NCBI GenBank assembly: GCA_030536855.1
Contig: JAUNPK010000013.1
Span: 1-64,000 of the forward strand
Direction: 5' to 3'
DNA from: Eubacteriales bacterium
GTDB taxonomy: Bacteria; Bacillota; Clostridia; Lachnospirales; Lachnospiraceae
DNA: 64,000 bases
Shown: one piece after another, positions 9,866-19,614 of the stretch
Position numbering within the stretch: the stretch's first letter is position 1
Layout of the letters: the number at the start of each line of letters is the position of its first letter
Notes under the pieces: model-generated
What the model was told of the DNA's origin: nothing
Seen by the model: the letters and a program-made list of their open reading frames with translations, nothing else
Database searches by the model: none
Program-made: the position numbers and the translations under genes

Positions 9866-9991
9866 TTAATCTTCACCGTCATTGTCCTCTTCAGTACCTG
9901 CAACAGCAGCGATAACAGAGATTAATACAACAACAGCAATTATAGAAACCACAACTCCAATTATTGGACCTAAAAACAGTAAGAAATTCAT
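9866..9991 (-). CDS. Small single-pass membrane peptide (41 residues)
   Basis: This short frame lies between the fucO terminator and the large activase gene, on the activase strand. GGAGG sits seven bases before the ATG, and the stop is at 9866-9868. The translation begins MNFLLFLGPIIGVVV, continues as an uninterrupted hydrophobic helix of about 30 residues, and ends with an acidic tail (GTEEDNDGED). The good ribosome site, the single clean membrane helix and the charged C-terminus support a real gene. I do not recognise a family; small toxins and small membrane regulators can look like this. Confidence 0.55.
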   Translation of the reverse strand: MNFLLFLGPIIGVVVSIIAVVVLISVIAAVAGTEEDNDGED

Positions 9992-10058
9992 AACACGACC
10001 TCCAATACATAACTATGTTCTAATTATATACTTTATCTTACCCAATATCAACGAAATA

Positions 10059-13000
10059 TTAAGTATTTTCCTGTAAATTCTTGTTAGCAGTAGCAAGCAT
10101 AAGTTTAATTCTGTTAAGCTGGTTAACTTCAGAAGCACCCGGATCATAATCTACAGCTATAATGTTAGATTCAGGGAATGCTGCTCTTAATTCTTTAATT
10201 ACTCCCTTACCTACAATATGATTAGGCAAACATGCAAATGGCTGACAACATACAATATTAGGAGCACCATTATGTATAAGCTCTATCATTTCACCTGTGA
10301 GGAGCCATCCTTCACCGGTCTGATTACCAAGTGAAACGAGGTCTTTAGCAAGTTTTGCTGTTTCTTTAATTGATGATGGTGCATCAAAACGCTTACTCTG
10401 AGCTAATGCTTTGTTACCGGATTTTCTGAACCATTCAAGTGCCTTGATAATAGTATTTCCAATAATCTGGGATTTTTTGGAAGCCCCCAGATAAGAGTGC
10501 TTGAAGTTTACATTTTCTGAACAGTACAGTAAGAAACCTAAAAGATCAGGAACAACGGCCTCAGCACCTTCTGCTTCAAGTAAATCTACAAGATAGTTGT
10601 TGGCAGCCGGAAGGAATTTAACAAGTATCTCACCAACTACACCAACTCTTGGTTTCTTTATGTCTAAAAGTTCAATTTCGTCAAAGTCCTTAACAATAGC
10701 TCTAATATTTCTATTAAAGTCCTTCATACGGACTTTCTTTCCGGTTATTTGTTCAATACAGATTTTCTTCCATTTTTCATGAAGAGCATTAACAGAACCT
10801 GGAACCTTTTCATAAGGTCGTGTTCTATATACTACATTCATAAATATGTCACCATATTCAACAGCCATCATTGCCTTCTTCAACATCGGAAGGTTATAAG
10901 TGAAACCGGAGTTGCTTTCAAGACCCTGAGCACTTAAAGAAATAACAGGGATATATTCAAGACCTGCTTTTTCAAGGGCTCTTCTTATGAAGCCGATATA
11001 ATTTGATGCACGGCATCCGCCACCTGTCTGAGTAATGATAATAGCTGTTTTGTGCAGGTCATATTTACCTGAAAGTACTGCATTCATTATCTGTCCGACT
11101 ACCATAAGAGAAGGGTAGCAGGCATCGTTATTAACATATTTAAGACCTACATCTACTGAAGATTTATTATCATTTGCCAGAACCTCAAAGTTATAACCAC
11201 ACGAATTGAGTGCAGGTTCAAGAAGGTCAAAATGTATCGGAGACATCTGAGGACAAAGAATAGTGTAATTCTTTCTCATCTCCGGAGTAAATTCAACTCT
11301 CTGGTAGGCTGATGACTTTATTTCACGTTTGTATTTTTTCTTGTCTCTTACCTTTAAAGCTGCAATAAGGGATCTTACCCTGATTCTGGCAGCACCCAGA
11401 TTGTTAACCTCATCAATTTTTAAGACAGTATATATTTTACCTGACTTTGTTAAAATGTCATTTACTGCATCAGTTGTAACAGCATCAAGACCGCATCCGA
11501 AAGAATTAAGCTGGATGAGATCAAGGTTATCAACAGTTTTAACATAGCTAGCAGCAGCATAAAGTCTTGAATGGTACATCCACTGATCCATAACAATAAG
11601 AGGACGTTCAACATTTCCAAGGTGTGCAACACTGTCTTCTGTAAGAACAGCAATTCCGTAAGAAGTAATTAATTCAGGAATTCCGTGATTAATCTCCGGA
11701 TCTACATGATAAGGTCTTCCTGCAAGAACAATGCCTCGTTTTCCTGTATTATTAAGGTATTGGATGACTTCCTCACCCTTCTTATGCATATCCTCGCGGG
11801 ATTGCATAAGTTCAGCCCAGGCATCAGCAACTGCTGATTTAACATCTGATGAAGGTATGTCTGAAAATTCTTCACACAGACGTTTTGAGAGAATATCCTG
11901 GCTTTCAAAGGACAAGAAAGGATTTCTAAAGTCTATATTATTGGTCTTTAATTCTTCCACGTTATTCTTAATGTTTTCTGCATAAGAAGTAACAATAGGA
12001 CAGTTGTAGTGGTTGTTAGTCTTATCAATTTCTTTATGTTCATAAGGAACACAAGGATAGAAAATAAATTTCACTCCCTGTTTAATAAGCCAGCTGATAT
12101 GTCCGTGGGCAAGTTTAGCCGGATAGCACTCTGATTCAGAAGGAATTGATTCAATACCGAGTTCATAAATCTTTCTTGTTGATTGTGGTGAGAGAACAAC
12201 CTGGTATCCTAATTTTGTGAAAAATGTGTACCAGAAAGGATAGTTCTCATACATATTAAGTACTCTAGGAATACCAACAATTCCCCTTGTAGCCTTATCC
12301 GCAGATAACGGTTCATAGTCGAATAATCTGTGAAGCTTATATTCGAAAAGGTTAGGAACCTGTTCTTTATTCTTTTCTTTTCCAAGACCACGCTCACAAC
12401 GGTTTCCTGTAATAAACTGTCTTCCGCCTGAGAACTTGTTAATTGTAAGGTGACAGTTATTTGTACATCCTTTACATCTTGTTAGAGTTGTCTCGTATGT
12501 AAGAGAATTAATCTTATCAATACTAAGCATACTTGATTCAGAGATTCCGTCATATCTTTCCCTGGCAATCAAGGCAGCACCAAAAGCACCCATAATACCT
12601 GCAATGTCAGGTCTTATTGCATTAACACCTGTGATTTTTTCAAAACTTCTGAGTACAGCATCATTGTAGAATGTTCCACCTTGTACAACGATATGTTTAC
12701 CCAGATCAGATGGGTCTGCAATTTTTATAACTTTATATAATGCATTTTTGATAACAGAATACGCAAGACCCGCAGAAATATCAGCAACCTCAGCGCCTTC
12801 TTTCTGGGCCTGTTTAACCTTTGAATTCATGAAAACCGTACAACGTGTACCTAAGTCAATTGGGTGTTCAGCAAATAAGGCTGCTTTTGCAAAGTCCTGT
12901 ACCGAAAGGTTGAGGGATTTTGCAAAGGTTTCTATAAATGAACCGCATCCGGAAGAACAGGCTTCATTAAGCTGAACTGAGTCTACGGTCTGATTCTTAA

Positions 13001-14285
13001 TCTTTATGCACTTCATGTCCTGACCGCCGATATCAATTATACAGTCAACTTCAGGGTCAAAGAATGCAGCAGCATAGAAGTGGGATACAGTTTCTACTTC
13101 ACCCTCATCCAGCATAAGAGCCGACTTAATTAAAGCTTCTCCGTAACCTGTTGAGCATGACTGAACAATCTTTGCATCAGGAGGAAGCAAAGAATAAATT
13201 TCCTTGATTGATTTGATTGTTGTAGCAAGAGGAGAACCATTGTTGCTTGAATAAAATGAATACAAAAGCTTTCCGTCCTCTCCAACAAGGGCAACCTTAG
13301 TTGTTGTTGAACCTGCATCAATTCCAAGATAACAGTTACCTTTATACGTGGAAAGATCGCCGGTCTCTACATGATGTGAGCCATGTCTTTTGTTAAAGGC
13401 ATCGTATGCAAGCTGATTTTCAAAAAGAGGTTCCATACGTTCTACTTCAAATTCAAGTTTAATCTTGCCTGAGAGTTTTTCTATTATTCCGATAACAGGG
13501 ATACACACATCTTCCTTATAATTCATGGCAGAACCAACTGCTGCGAAAAGATGTGAATGATCCGGTGCAATAATCTGGTCAGGACCAAGGCTTAAGGTAC
13601 GTATAAAGGCGGCTCTTAATTCAGAGAGGAAATGTAAAGGACCACCAAGGAATGCTACATTACCTCTTATTGGCTTACCGCAGGCAAGACCAGAAATTGT
13701 CTGGTTAACAACAGCCTGAAATATTGATGCTGAAAGATCTTCTTTAGTTGCGCCTTCATTAATAAGAGGCTGTATATCTGTCTTGGCAAATACACCGCAA
13801 CGTGCAGCAATAGGGTATATAGATTTATAATTTTTTGCATACTCATTAAGACCGGTTGCATCAGTCTGTAAAAGAGTAGCCATCTGGTCAATAAAAGAAC
13901 CGGTACCTCCGGCGCAGATACCGTTCATGCGCTGGTCAATACCATTGGTAAAATATATGATTTTTGCGTCTTCACCACCTAATTCAATAGCAACATCACA
14001 CTGGGGAGCATAATCCTGAAGAGCTGTGGATACAGAGACAACCTCCTGAGTAAAAGGGACTTCAAGGTGCTTGGCCAATGTAAGACCACCGGAGCCTGTA
14101 ATAACAGGATAAACTTCAAATTCCCCAAGTTTATGAACGGCTTTTTCAAGCAGTGACTGTAATGTCTCCTGAATATTGGCAAAATGTCTTTCATAATCAG
14201 AGAATAAAATAGAATTATCATCATTCAGAATGGCAATTTTTACTGTAGTTGAACCTATATCTATACCCAATTTATATTTGTTCAT
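10059..14285 (-). CDS. Giant acyl-CoA dehydratase activase-related fusion protein
   Basis: This 1408-residue protein carries two tandem BadF/BcrA-type ASKHA ATPase modules, starting at [11 protein letters not shown] (residue 5) and [11 protein letters not shown] (about 325). A CoA-substrate-specific activase (DUF2229-like) region and a 2-hydroxyglutaryl-CoA dehydratase D-component-like region follow. Cysteines for a bridging iron-sulfur cluster are visible in CAGGTGS and CSSGCGS. Relatives couple ATP hydrolysis to low-potential electron transfer for radical dehydration of hydroxyacyl-CoAs. The one-chain arrangement is widespread in Clostridia, but its substrate is not established. No dehydratase subunits lie alongside. 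The start at 14285 is set by the hairpin-spaced ribosome site at 14293-14312. Confidence 0.85.
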   Translation of the reverse strand: MNKYKLGIDIGSTTVKIAILNDDNSILFSDYERHFANIQETLQSLLEKAVHKLGEFEVYPVITGSGGLTLAKHLEVPFTQEVVSVSTALQDYAPQCDVAIELGGEDAKIIYFTNGIDQRMNGICAGGTGSFIDQMATLLQTDATGLNEYAKNYKSIYPIAARCGVFAKTDIQPLINEGATKEDLSASIFQAVVNQTISGLACGKPIRGNVAFLGGPLHFLSELRAAFIRTLSLGPDQIIAPDHSHLFAAVGSAMNYKEDVCIPVIGIIEKLSGKIKLEFEVERMEPLFENQLAYDAFNKRHGSHHVETGDLSTYKGNCYLGIDAGSTTTKVALVGEDGKLLYSFYSSNNGSPLATTIKSIKEIYSLLPPDAKIVQSCSTGYGEALIKSALMLDEGEVETVSHFYAAAFFDPEVDCIIDIGGQDMKCIKIKNQTVDSVQLNEACSSGCGSFIETFAKSLNLSVQDFAKAALFAEHPIDLGTRCTVFMNSKVKQAQKEGAEVADISAGLAYSVIKNALYKVIKIADPSDLGKHIVVQGGTFYNDAVLRSFEKITGVNAIRPDIAGIMGAFGAALIARERYDGISESSMLSIDKINSLTYETTLTRCKGCTNNCHLTINKFSGGRQFITGNRCERGLGKEKNKEQVPNLFEYKLHRLFDYEPLSADKATRGIVGIPRVLNMYENYPFWYTFFTKLGYQVVLSPQSTRKIYELGIESIPSESECYPAKLAHGHISWLIKQGVKFIFYPCVPYEHKEIDKTNNHYNCPIVTSYAENIKNNVEELKTNNIDFRNPFLSFESQDILSKRLCEEFSDIPSSDVKSAVADAWAELMQSREDMHKKGEEVIQYLNNTGKRGIVLAGRPYHVDPEINHGIPELITSYGIAVLTEDSVAHLGNVERPLIVMDQWMYHSRLYAAASYVKTVDNLDLIQLNSFGCGLDAVTTDAVNDILTKSGKIYTVLKIDEVNNLGAARIRVRSLIAALKVRDKKKYKREIKSSAYQRVEFTPEMRKNYTILCPQMSPIHFDLLEPALNSCGYNFEVLANDNKSSVDVGLKYVNNDACYPSLMVVGQIMNAVLSGKYDLHKTAIIITQTGGGCRASNYIGFIRRALEKAGLEYIPVISLSAQGLESNSGFTYNLPMLKKAMMAVEYGDIFMNVVYRTRPYEKVPGSVNALHEKWKKICIEQITGKKVRMKDFNRNIRAIVKDFDEIELLDIKKPRVGVVGEILVKFLPAANNYLVDLLEAEGAEAVVPDLLGFLLYCSENVNFKHSYLGASKKSQIIGNTIIKALEWFRKSGNKALAQSKRFDAPSSIKETAKLAKDLVSLGNQTGEGWLLTGEMIELIHNGAPNIVCCQPFACLPNHIVGKGVIKELRAAFPESNIIAVDYDPGASEVNQLNRIKLMLATANKNLQENT

Positions 14286-14292
14286 AGCATTT

Positions 14293-14312
14293 ACGGCAAA
14301 AGCCGTCCTCCT
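14293..14312 (-). promoter_or_regulatory. Ribosome site with hairpin spacer
   Basis: Read on the minus strand, AGGAGG (14312-14307) is followed by ACGGC TTTT GCCGT, a perfect 5-bp hairpin with a 4-base loop, and then seven bases to the ATG at 14285. The linear distance of 21 bases is too long, but folding the hairpin brings it to 7. Confidence 0.6.
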
Positions 14313-14370
14313 TATATATTGTGATTTGTGATAATTAGGCAAAAGCCTTGTTTCTCGTGTCTAAAAGCAC

Positions 14371-14449
14371 AAAAATGTCAAATTAAGGTGAAAAATGTCA
14401 TATTTTGTACAATCTGACATATTATATAGGAAATGGTACAAAAATTCAA
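14371..14449 (-). promoter_or_regulatory. Promoter of the activase gene with repeated motif downstream
   Basis: On the minus strand TTGAAT (14449-14444) and TATAAT (14426-14421) are 17 bases apart. Downstream, inside the leader, the ten-base motif AAAAATGTCA (plus strand) occurs at 14371-14380 and 14391-14400, exactly 20 bases apart, which suggests an operator read on one face of the helix. Confidence 0.55.
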
Positions 14450-14559
14450 CATTACATATTGTACTAAATCTGGAAATTTTTCTTAAATTATTCCAAAATG
14501 TGGTGGTTTATTTTTAGAAAAATTTACATAAAATTAATAAGTATACAGAAGGAACTTAA

Positions 14560-14588
14560 TTGACAAAGGGCTGTATTGTTTTTATACT
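14560..14588 (+). promoter_or_regulatory. Sigma-A promoter of the rhomboid-like gene
   Basis: TTGACA at 14560-14565 and TATACT at 14583-14588 have a 17-base spacer, 48 bases before the start codon. Confidence 0.75.
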
Positions 14589-14635
14589 CTTATGTATTAA
14601 CTTAGCGCTTAATGCGTACTTGAAAGGAATTTAAT

Positions 14636-15658
14636 ATGGAGTGGTTCAATAAACTGGAACGTAAATATTCAAAATATGCAATAAATAATCTTATGTTGTA
14701 TATTATTATTCTTTATGCAGTGGGATTTGTGATTGAGCTTTTTGCAAATGGTGTGTATGACGCATATCTGTCATTGGATTTTGTCATGATTATGAAAGGT
14801 CAGGTATGGAGACTTGTTACATTTATAATTCAACCCCCTTCAAACAGTATAATTTTTGTGTTCTTTTCTCTCTATTTCTACTATATGATTGGACAGATAC
14901 TGGAAAATATATGGGGAGCTTTTAAATTTAATGTGTATTTCTTTACCGGAGTATTGTTGAATATAATTGCTGCTTTTATCATATATCTTTTATTTGGAAT
15001 TAGTTTTAATATGAGTACTCACTACATTAATCTGGCATTGTTTATGGCATTTGCAATAGAACAGCCGGATATGCAGGTGCTTTTATTCTTTGTTATTCCA
15101 ATAAAAATTAAATGGATGGCTATTCTTGATGCAATAATTTTTGCTATTACAATTATATGTGGTTTTGCGGTTCCTACACTTGCTGTTTCCGGCATGAATG
15201 CTGCATGGACAATATGGGGAAGTCTGTACAGTGCAGGACTTTTATCTCCAAGTGGAATGGGATGTTATGCAAATGCTATTGCAGCCCTTGTGTCTATGCT
15301 TAATTTTATTGTGTTCATGATAATATTCAAAAAAGGAAGAACAAAAAACAGTGCCCAGAGGAATTTCAATAAGGCAATGAAAACGGCTAAGAAAGCACAG
15401 CAGAATCGTGAGAATGTAAAAAGACCATCCTTTAATGAAACATTTTATAATGCCAACAGCGAAAAGACAGACTGGAATACAGCTAATCAGCCATATTCAA
15501 GAATTAATCCGGGTAGAGCAAAACATAAATGTGCTGTTTGCGGAAGAACTGAGCTTGATGACGAAAATCTTGTGTTCAGATTCTGTTCTAAGTGCGAAGG
15601 AAGTTACGAGTACTGTAATGAACACCTGTACACACATATTCATGTGGGTAAGCAGTAA
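14636..15658 (+). CDS. Rhomboid-like polytopic membrane protein with C-terminal zinc ribbon
   Basis: This 340-residue protein starts with a rhomboid-like layout: a first helix, then the conserved entry GQVWRLVTFI, and about six membrane helices to residue 230. A basic linker follows, then a C-terminal cysteine cluster (CAVCGR, FCSKCEGS, YCNEHLYTHIH) that looks like a zinc-binding module. The rhomboid serine motif GxSG is not visible; the corresponding helix reads INLALFMAFAIEQPDMQVLL. It is therefore probably a non-proteolytic pseudo-rhomboid. A consensus promoter and AAAGGAA ribosome site precede it, and no operon partner is evident. Confidence 0.65.
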   Translation: MEWFNKLERKYSKYAINNLMLYIIILYAVGFVIELFANGVYDAYLSLDFVMIMKGQVWRLVTFIIQPPSNSIIFVFFSLYFYYMIGQILENIWGAFKFNVYFFTGVLLNIIAAFIIYLLFGISFNMSTHYINLALFMAFAIEQPDMQVLLFFVIPIKIKWMAILDAIIFAITIICGFAVPTLAVSGMNAAWTIWGSLYSAGLLSPSGMGCYANAIAALVSMLNFIVFMIIFKKGRTKNSAQRNFNKAMKTAKKAQQNRENVKRPSFNETFYNANSEKTDWNTANQPYSRINPGRAKHKCAVCGRTELDDENLVFRFCSKCEGSYEYCNEHLYTHIHVGKQ

Positions 15659-15819
15659 TCAAGCGGAACTTGTAAATTTTACTGTTTGTTAAATAAATAT
15701 CTTAATTTCTTTTTGAAAATATATATGATAATATAAATTTGAATTGATATATGAAGCATTATCGTATATAATTTTGCTTTGTTATGGAAAAAATGGAGAA
15801 TTGATTTTCGGAGGTTATG

Positions 15820-17250
15820 ATGAAAAAGACTAAGGTTATATGTACAATGGGACCTAACACTAATGACAGAGAGCTTATTAAAAAACTTGCTATAGCCGGT
15901 ATGGATATTGCAAGATTTAACTTTTCCCATGGCGATCATGAGGAACAAGCAGGACGTTTTGCATTAGTTAAGAGCGTACGTGAAGAGCTTAATATTCCTA
16001 TTGCAACATTGCTTGATACTAAGGGACCTGAAATCAGAACAGGTGCCATTGAAGGCGATAAGAAGGTAACACTTGTTGAGGGTCAGAAGTTTGTACTTAC
16101 AACAAGAGAAGTTATGGGTACAGATAAAATGGGTATGATTACATACGCCGGACTTCCGGAAGATGTAAGTAAGGGAAATACAATTCTTATAGATGACGGT
16201 CTTATTGAACTGAGAGTAGAAGATGTTGTTAATGGTACAGATATTGAGTGTACAGTCATTAATGGTGGTGAGCTTGGTCAGAAGAAGGGCGTTAATGTAC
16301 CTAATGTTAGCATCCATCTTCCTGGTATAACAGAGAAGGATAAAGAAGATATTATTTTTGGTATTGAGCAGGGATTTGACTTTATTGCAGCTTCATTTGT
16401 AAGAAATGCAGCATGTATTCAGGAAATTAAGCAGCTTATGTGGGAACACGGAGCAGACATTCCTGTTATTGCAAAGATTGAAAATGCGGAAGGTATAGAG
16501 AATATTGACGAAATTATAAAGGTTGCTGACGGAATTATGGTTGCCAGAGGTGATATGGGTGTTGAAATTCCGGCGGAAGATGTTCCTCATTATCAGAAAC
16601 AGATTATAAAGAAGTGTAATGCCGCATATAAACCGGTTATTACAGCAACACAGATGCTTGATTCAATGATAAGAAATCCTCGTCCAACAAGAGCTGAGGT
16701 TACAGACGTTGCTAATGCTATTTATGATGGAACAGACGTTGTAATGCTTTCAGGAGAGACAGCTAACGGTAAGTATCCACTTGAAGCATTAAAGATGATG
16801 GTTAAGATTGCAGAGAGAACAGAGCAGGATTTACATGGCAGATCTACAGATATTTCTAACGTTCATTCTAAGAGAAGTATTTCAAGTGCTGTATGTAATG
16901 CAACTGTTCAGACAGCAGATAACCTTAATGCTAAGGCAATTGTTTGTCCTACTATTTCGGGATTTACTGCAAGACTTACATCAAAGTTAAAGCCAAATGC
17001 AGAAATTATCGGATGCTCACCATATGATAGTGTTCTTAGAAAGATGCAGATATACTGGGGAGTAAGACCTTTAAAGACAGCTCCTGAGACTTCTACAGAT
17101 AAGATTATTGAGCATGCTCTTGTAGTTACAGAGAATGCAGGTTTTATTGAAGAAGGAGATACAGTAATTGTATCTGCAGGTATTGCAACAACATCAGATC
17201 CTTCTGCAAAGAGAGGTCTTACTAATACTATGAGAGTTGTTACAATCTAG
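15820..17250 (+). CDS. pyk: Pyruvate kinase
   Basis: Pyruvate kinase makes pyruvate and ATP from phosphoenolpyruvate and ADP, the last step of glycolysis. At 476 residues this is the short form, lacking the extra C-terminal PEP-utiliser domain found in Bacillus enzymes. The signature IAKIENAEGIENI with the catalytic Lys and MVARGDMGVE are clear, and the start KTKVICTMGPN is typical. GGAGG at 15810-15814 favours the ATG at 15820 over the overlapping ATG at 15817. The VanZ-like gene follows after four bases. Confidence 0.95.
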   Translation: MKKTKVICTMGPNTNDRELIKKLAIAGMDIARFNFSHGDHEEQAGRFALVKSVREELNIPIATLLDTKGPEIRTGAIEGDKKVTLVEGQKFVLTTREVMGTDKMGMITYAGLPEDVSKGNTILIDDGLIELRVEDVVNGTDIECTVINGGELGQKKGVNVPNVSIHLPGITEKDKEDIIFGIEQGFDFIAASFVRNAACIQEIKQLMWEHGADIPVIAKIENAEGIENIDEIIKVADGIMVARGDMGVEIPAEDVPHYQKQIIKKCNAAYKPVITATQMLDSMIRNPRPTRAEVTDVANAIYDGTDVVMLSGETANGKYPLEALKMMVKIAERTEQDLHGRSTDISNVHSKRSISSAVCNATVQTADNLNAKAIVCPTISGFTARLTSKLKPNAEIIGCSPYDSVLRKMQIYWGVRPLKTAPETSTDKIIEHALVVTENAGFIEEGDTVIVSAGIATTSDPSAKRGLTNTMRVVTI

Positions 17251-17254
17251 TATT

Positions 17255-17743
17255 ATGAGTAAATATTTTTCTAAAGCAATAAAGGTAATTATTTGGGTTC
17301 CTGTTATTTTCATGGCTTGTGTTATATTTGGATTTTCTGGACAAAATGGCGATGAATCCCAGGGATTAAGTTATAAAGCGGCAGATATTGTTCTTACAAT
17401 ATGTGATAAAGCAGGGATTGTGGACTATAATGATGACAATAAGGAAATAATGATTGAAAATCTGCAGCTTCCAATACGTAAGGCGGCCCATATGACTGAA
17501 TACGCAGTATTTGCTGTATTGGTATATGTTGCTCTTCTTACAGATGGACTTAAGTGTAGACTAACAGTTTTTATTGCTTTTGGATTTGCGTTTATATTTG
17601 CATGTACTGATGAGATACATCAGTTATTTATATCCGGAAGATCCGGTAGATTTACAGATGTACTGATAGACAGCGCAGGTTGTATCATAGGACTTTTTGC
17701 TGCATGGATTATTAATAAGGCTTGCAGAAGAAGAAAAATATGA
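17255..17743 (+). CDS. VanZ-like membrane protein
   Basis: This 162-residue protein has four predicted membrane helices and the VanZ-family landmarks. These are FSGQNGDES after the first helix, the RKAAHMTEYAVFA motif, and CTDEIHQLFISGRSGRFTDV before the last helix. VanZ confers low-level teicoplanin resistance in van operons, but most chromosomal relatives have no known role. The ATG at 17255 lies four bases after the pyk stop, so translation is probably coupled. Confidence 0.82.
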   Translation: MSKYFSKAIKVIIWVPVIFMACVIFGFSGQNGDESQGLSYKAADIVLTICDKAGIVDYNDDNKEIMIENLQLPIRKAAHMTEYAVFAVLVYVALLTDGLKCRLTVFIAFGFAFIFACTDEIHQLFISGRSGRFTDVLIDSAGCIIGLFAAWIINKACRRRKI

Positions 17744-17824
17744 TATAATTTAGCGGAGACATTTGAAATTATGATATGCAAATGTTTAATTTAATATTTT
17801 AAAGCTATGATAGAAATAAGTAGA

Positions 17825-18075
17825 ATTAGATGGAAACTACAGAAAGCAGCCGGAAGATGAGAGGCGCAGTGAAAGTTTAGTTTGAATACATTCAGGAGCA
17901 GCAAACTGAAAAGCGTCAAGCTTAGTAGGGGAGACGTGAGTGCACGTTACAGCACATGGGTTATCAGTACATTTTATTGGTAACCTGATAAGACAGTCAA
18001 TGTGAGTTGATTGTGAATGAAGGTGGTAACACGGAGTATATGCTCTCGTCCTTTAATGGGACGGGGGCTTTTTTT
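17825..18075 (+). promoter_or_regulatory. T-box riboswitch (tyrosine) controlling tyrS
   Basis: The T-box consensus AGGTGGTAACACGG lies at 18021-18034, and a ten-pair terminator stem (18042-18051 with 18059-18068) ends in seven Ts. Upstream, a stem I region begins around AGAAAGCAG. The specifier loop reads GAA-TAC-ATTC, giving the Tyr codon UAC at 17887-17889. Uncharged tRNA-Tyr should stabilise the antiterminator and allow read-through into tyrS. The specifier assignment agrees with the downstream gene. A 213-bp inverted-repeat element lies between the terminator and tyrS. Confidence 0.9.
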
Positions 18076-18111
18076 ATGGAAAACAGAACTTAAAAAGTTT
18101 TGAATATAAAA

Positions 18112-18324
18112 TTAGGCGTTTGCGAAACACCTTTTCGGTGCTGAACAGTTGTGCAATTATACTATGTTGCAAGCTAGGTGTTTTGCTGCCACCGGTGCTT
18201 AGCGGCTGTATTTTAGCCGTTTATGCACCGCTGTGAGCAGCAAGCAGCGAGAGCGTGCCTAGCGGTAACATAGTATAATTGCACAACGTACAGTATTAAA
18301 TCACAGAGTTTCGCAAACGCCTAA
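18112..18324. repeat. 213-bp MITE-like inverted-repeat element
   Basis: The ends are a perfect 17-bp inverted repeat (18112-18128 with 18308-18324). Further in, 18148-18168 pairs perfectly with 18267-18287 over 21 bp, and the centre folds into another GC-richer hairpin (CGGTGC/GCACCG). It has no coding capacity. It sits inside the tyrS transcript, after the T-box terminator and before the ribosome site. A shortened copy with the same two ends occurs at 62065-62127, which marks it as a dispersed family. Confidence 0.8.
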
Positions 18325-18354
18325 ATATTAAAAAGTTTGAAAGGAGATTAAAAA

Positions 18355-19575
18355 ATGACAATTTATGATGAGTTAGTTGCCAGAGGTCTTATAGCTCAGG
18401 TAACAGATGAGGAAGTAATTAAGGATTTAATTAATAATGGAAAAGCTACATTTTACATTGGATTTGATCCTACTGCGGATAGCCTTCATGTAGGACATTT
18501 TATGGCACTTTGTCTTATGAAGAGACTTCAGATGGCGGGAAACAAGCCCATTGCTCTTATCGGTGGAGGTACCGGTATGATTGGAGATCCATCAGGAAAG
18601 ACAGATATGAGACAAATGCTTACACCTGAAACTATTGAGCATAACTGTGAATGTTTCAAGAAGCAGATGAGTAAATTTATTGACTTTTCAGATGGAAAGG
18701 CATTATTTGTTAACAATGCAGACTGGCTTTTGAAGCTTAATTATGTTGATCTTCTTCGTGAAGTAGGTGCTTGTTTCTCAGTTAATAATATGCTTAGAGC
18801 CGAATGCTACAAGCAGAGAATGGAAAGAGGATTAACATTCCTTGAATTTAACTATATGATCATGCAGAGCTATGATTTCTATATGTTATATCAGAAGTAC
18901 GGATGTAATCTTCAGTTTGGCGGAGATGACCAGTGGAGTAATATGCTTGGCGGTACGGAACTTATCAGAAGAAAGCTTGGTAAGGATGCATCTGCTATGA
19001 CCATTACACTTCTTCTTAATTCAGAAGGTAAGAAGATGGGTAAGACTGTAAGTGGTGCAGTATGGCTTGATCCTGAAAAAACATCACCTTATGAATTCTA
19101 CCAGTATTGGAGAAATGTTGATGATGCCGATGTATTAAAGTGTATTCGTATGTTAACATTTTTGCCATTGGAAGAAATAGATGCCATGAACGACTGGGAA
19201 GGTTCGCAGCTTAATAAGGCTAAGGAAATTCTCGCATTTGAACTTACTAAGATGGTTCATGGGGAAGAAGAAGCCAAGAAGGCTGAAGAGACTGCAAAAG
19301 CAATCTTCACCGGTGGAGATGCAGCAAATATGCCTTCAGTTAAACTTGAAGATGATGCATTTACTGATGGAAGTATTGATGTTGTTTCACTTGTATTTGC
19401 AGCAGGACTTGCGGCAACAAAGTCAGAGGCGAGAAGAGCTGTACAGCAGGGTGGCGTTTCTGTTGCAGGAGATAAGGTGACAGATATTGCTGCAAGATTT
19501 GATGCGTCAGCATTTGAAGGTGAAGGTGTTGTTGTAAAGAAGGGAAAGAAGTCTTTCATTAAGGTTTCGAAGTAA
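18355..19575 (+). CDS. tyrS: Tyrosyl-tRNA synthetase
   Basis: TyrS charges tRNA-Tyr with tyrosine. The 406-residue class I synthetase has the HIGH-type motif HVGHF near residue 45, the tyrosine-binding YDFYMLYQKYGCNLQFGGDDQW region, the KMSKS-type loop KKMGKT, and a C-terminal S4 RNA-binding domain (SEARRAVQQGGVSVAG). AAAGGAG lies nine bases before the start. Expression depends on the T-box leader upstream, and the message includes a long inverted-repeat element. Confidence 0.96.
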   Translation: MTIYDELVARGLIAQVTDEEVIKDLINNGKATFYIGFDPTADSLHVGHFMALCLMKRLQMAGNKPIALIGGGTGMIGDPSGKTDMRQMLTPETIEHNCECFKKQMSKFIDFSDGKALFVNNADWLLKLNYVDLLREVGACFSVNNMLRAECYKQRMERGLTFLEFNYMIMQSYDFYMLYQKYGCNLQFGGDDQWSNMLGGTELIRRKLGKDASAMTITLLLNSEGKKMGKTVSGAVWLDPEKTSPYEFYQYWRNVDDADVLKCIRMLTFLPLEEIDAMNDWEGSQLNKAKEILAFELTKMVHGEEEAKKAEETAKAIFTGGDAANMPSVKLEDDAFTDGSIDVVSLVFAAGLAATKSEARRAVQQGGVSVAGDKVTDIAARFDASAFEGEGVVVKKGKKSFIKVSK

Positions 19576-19614
19576 TATCAGAACTTTAAAGTAAAACTAA
19601 GGTTTTAATATAAT

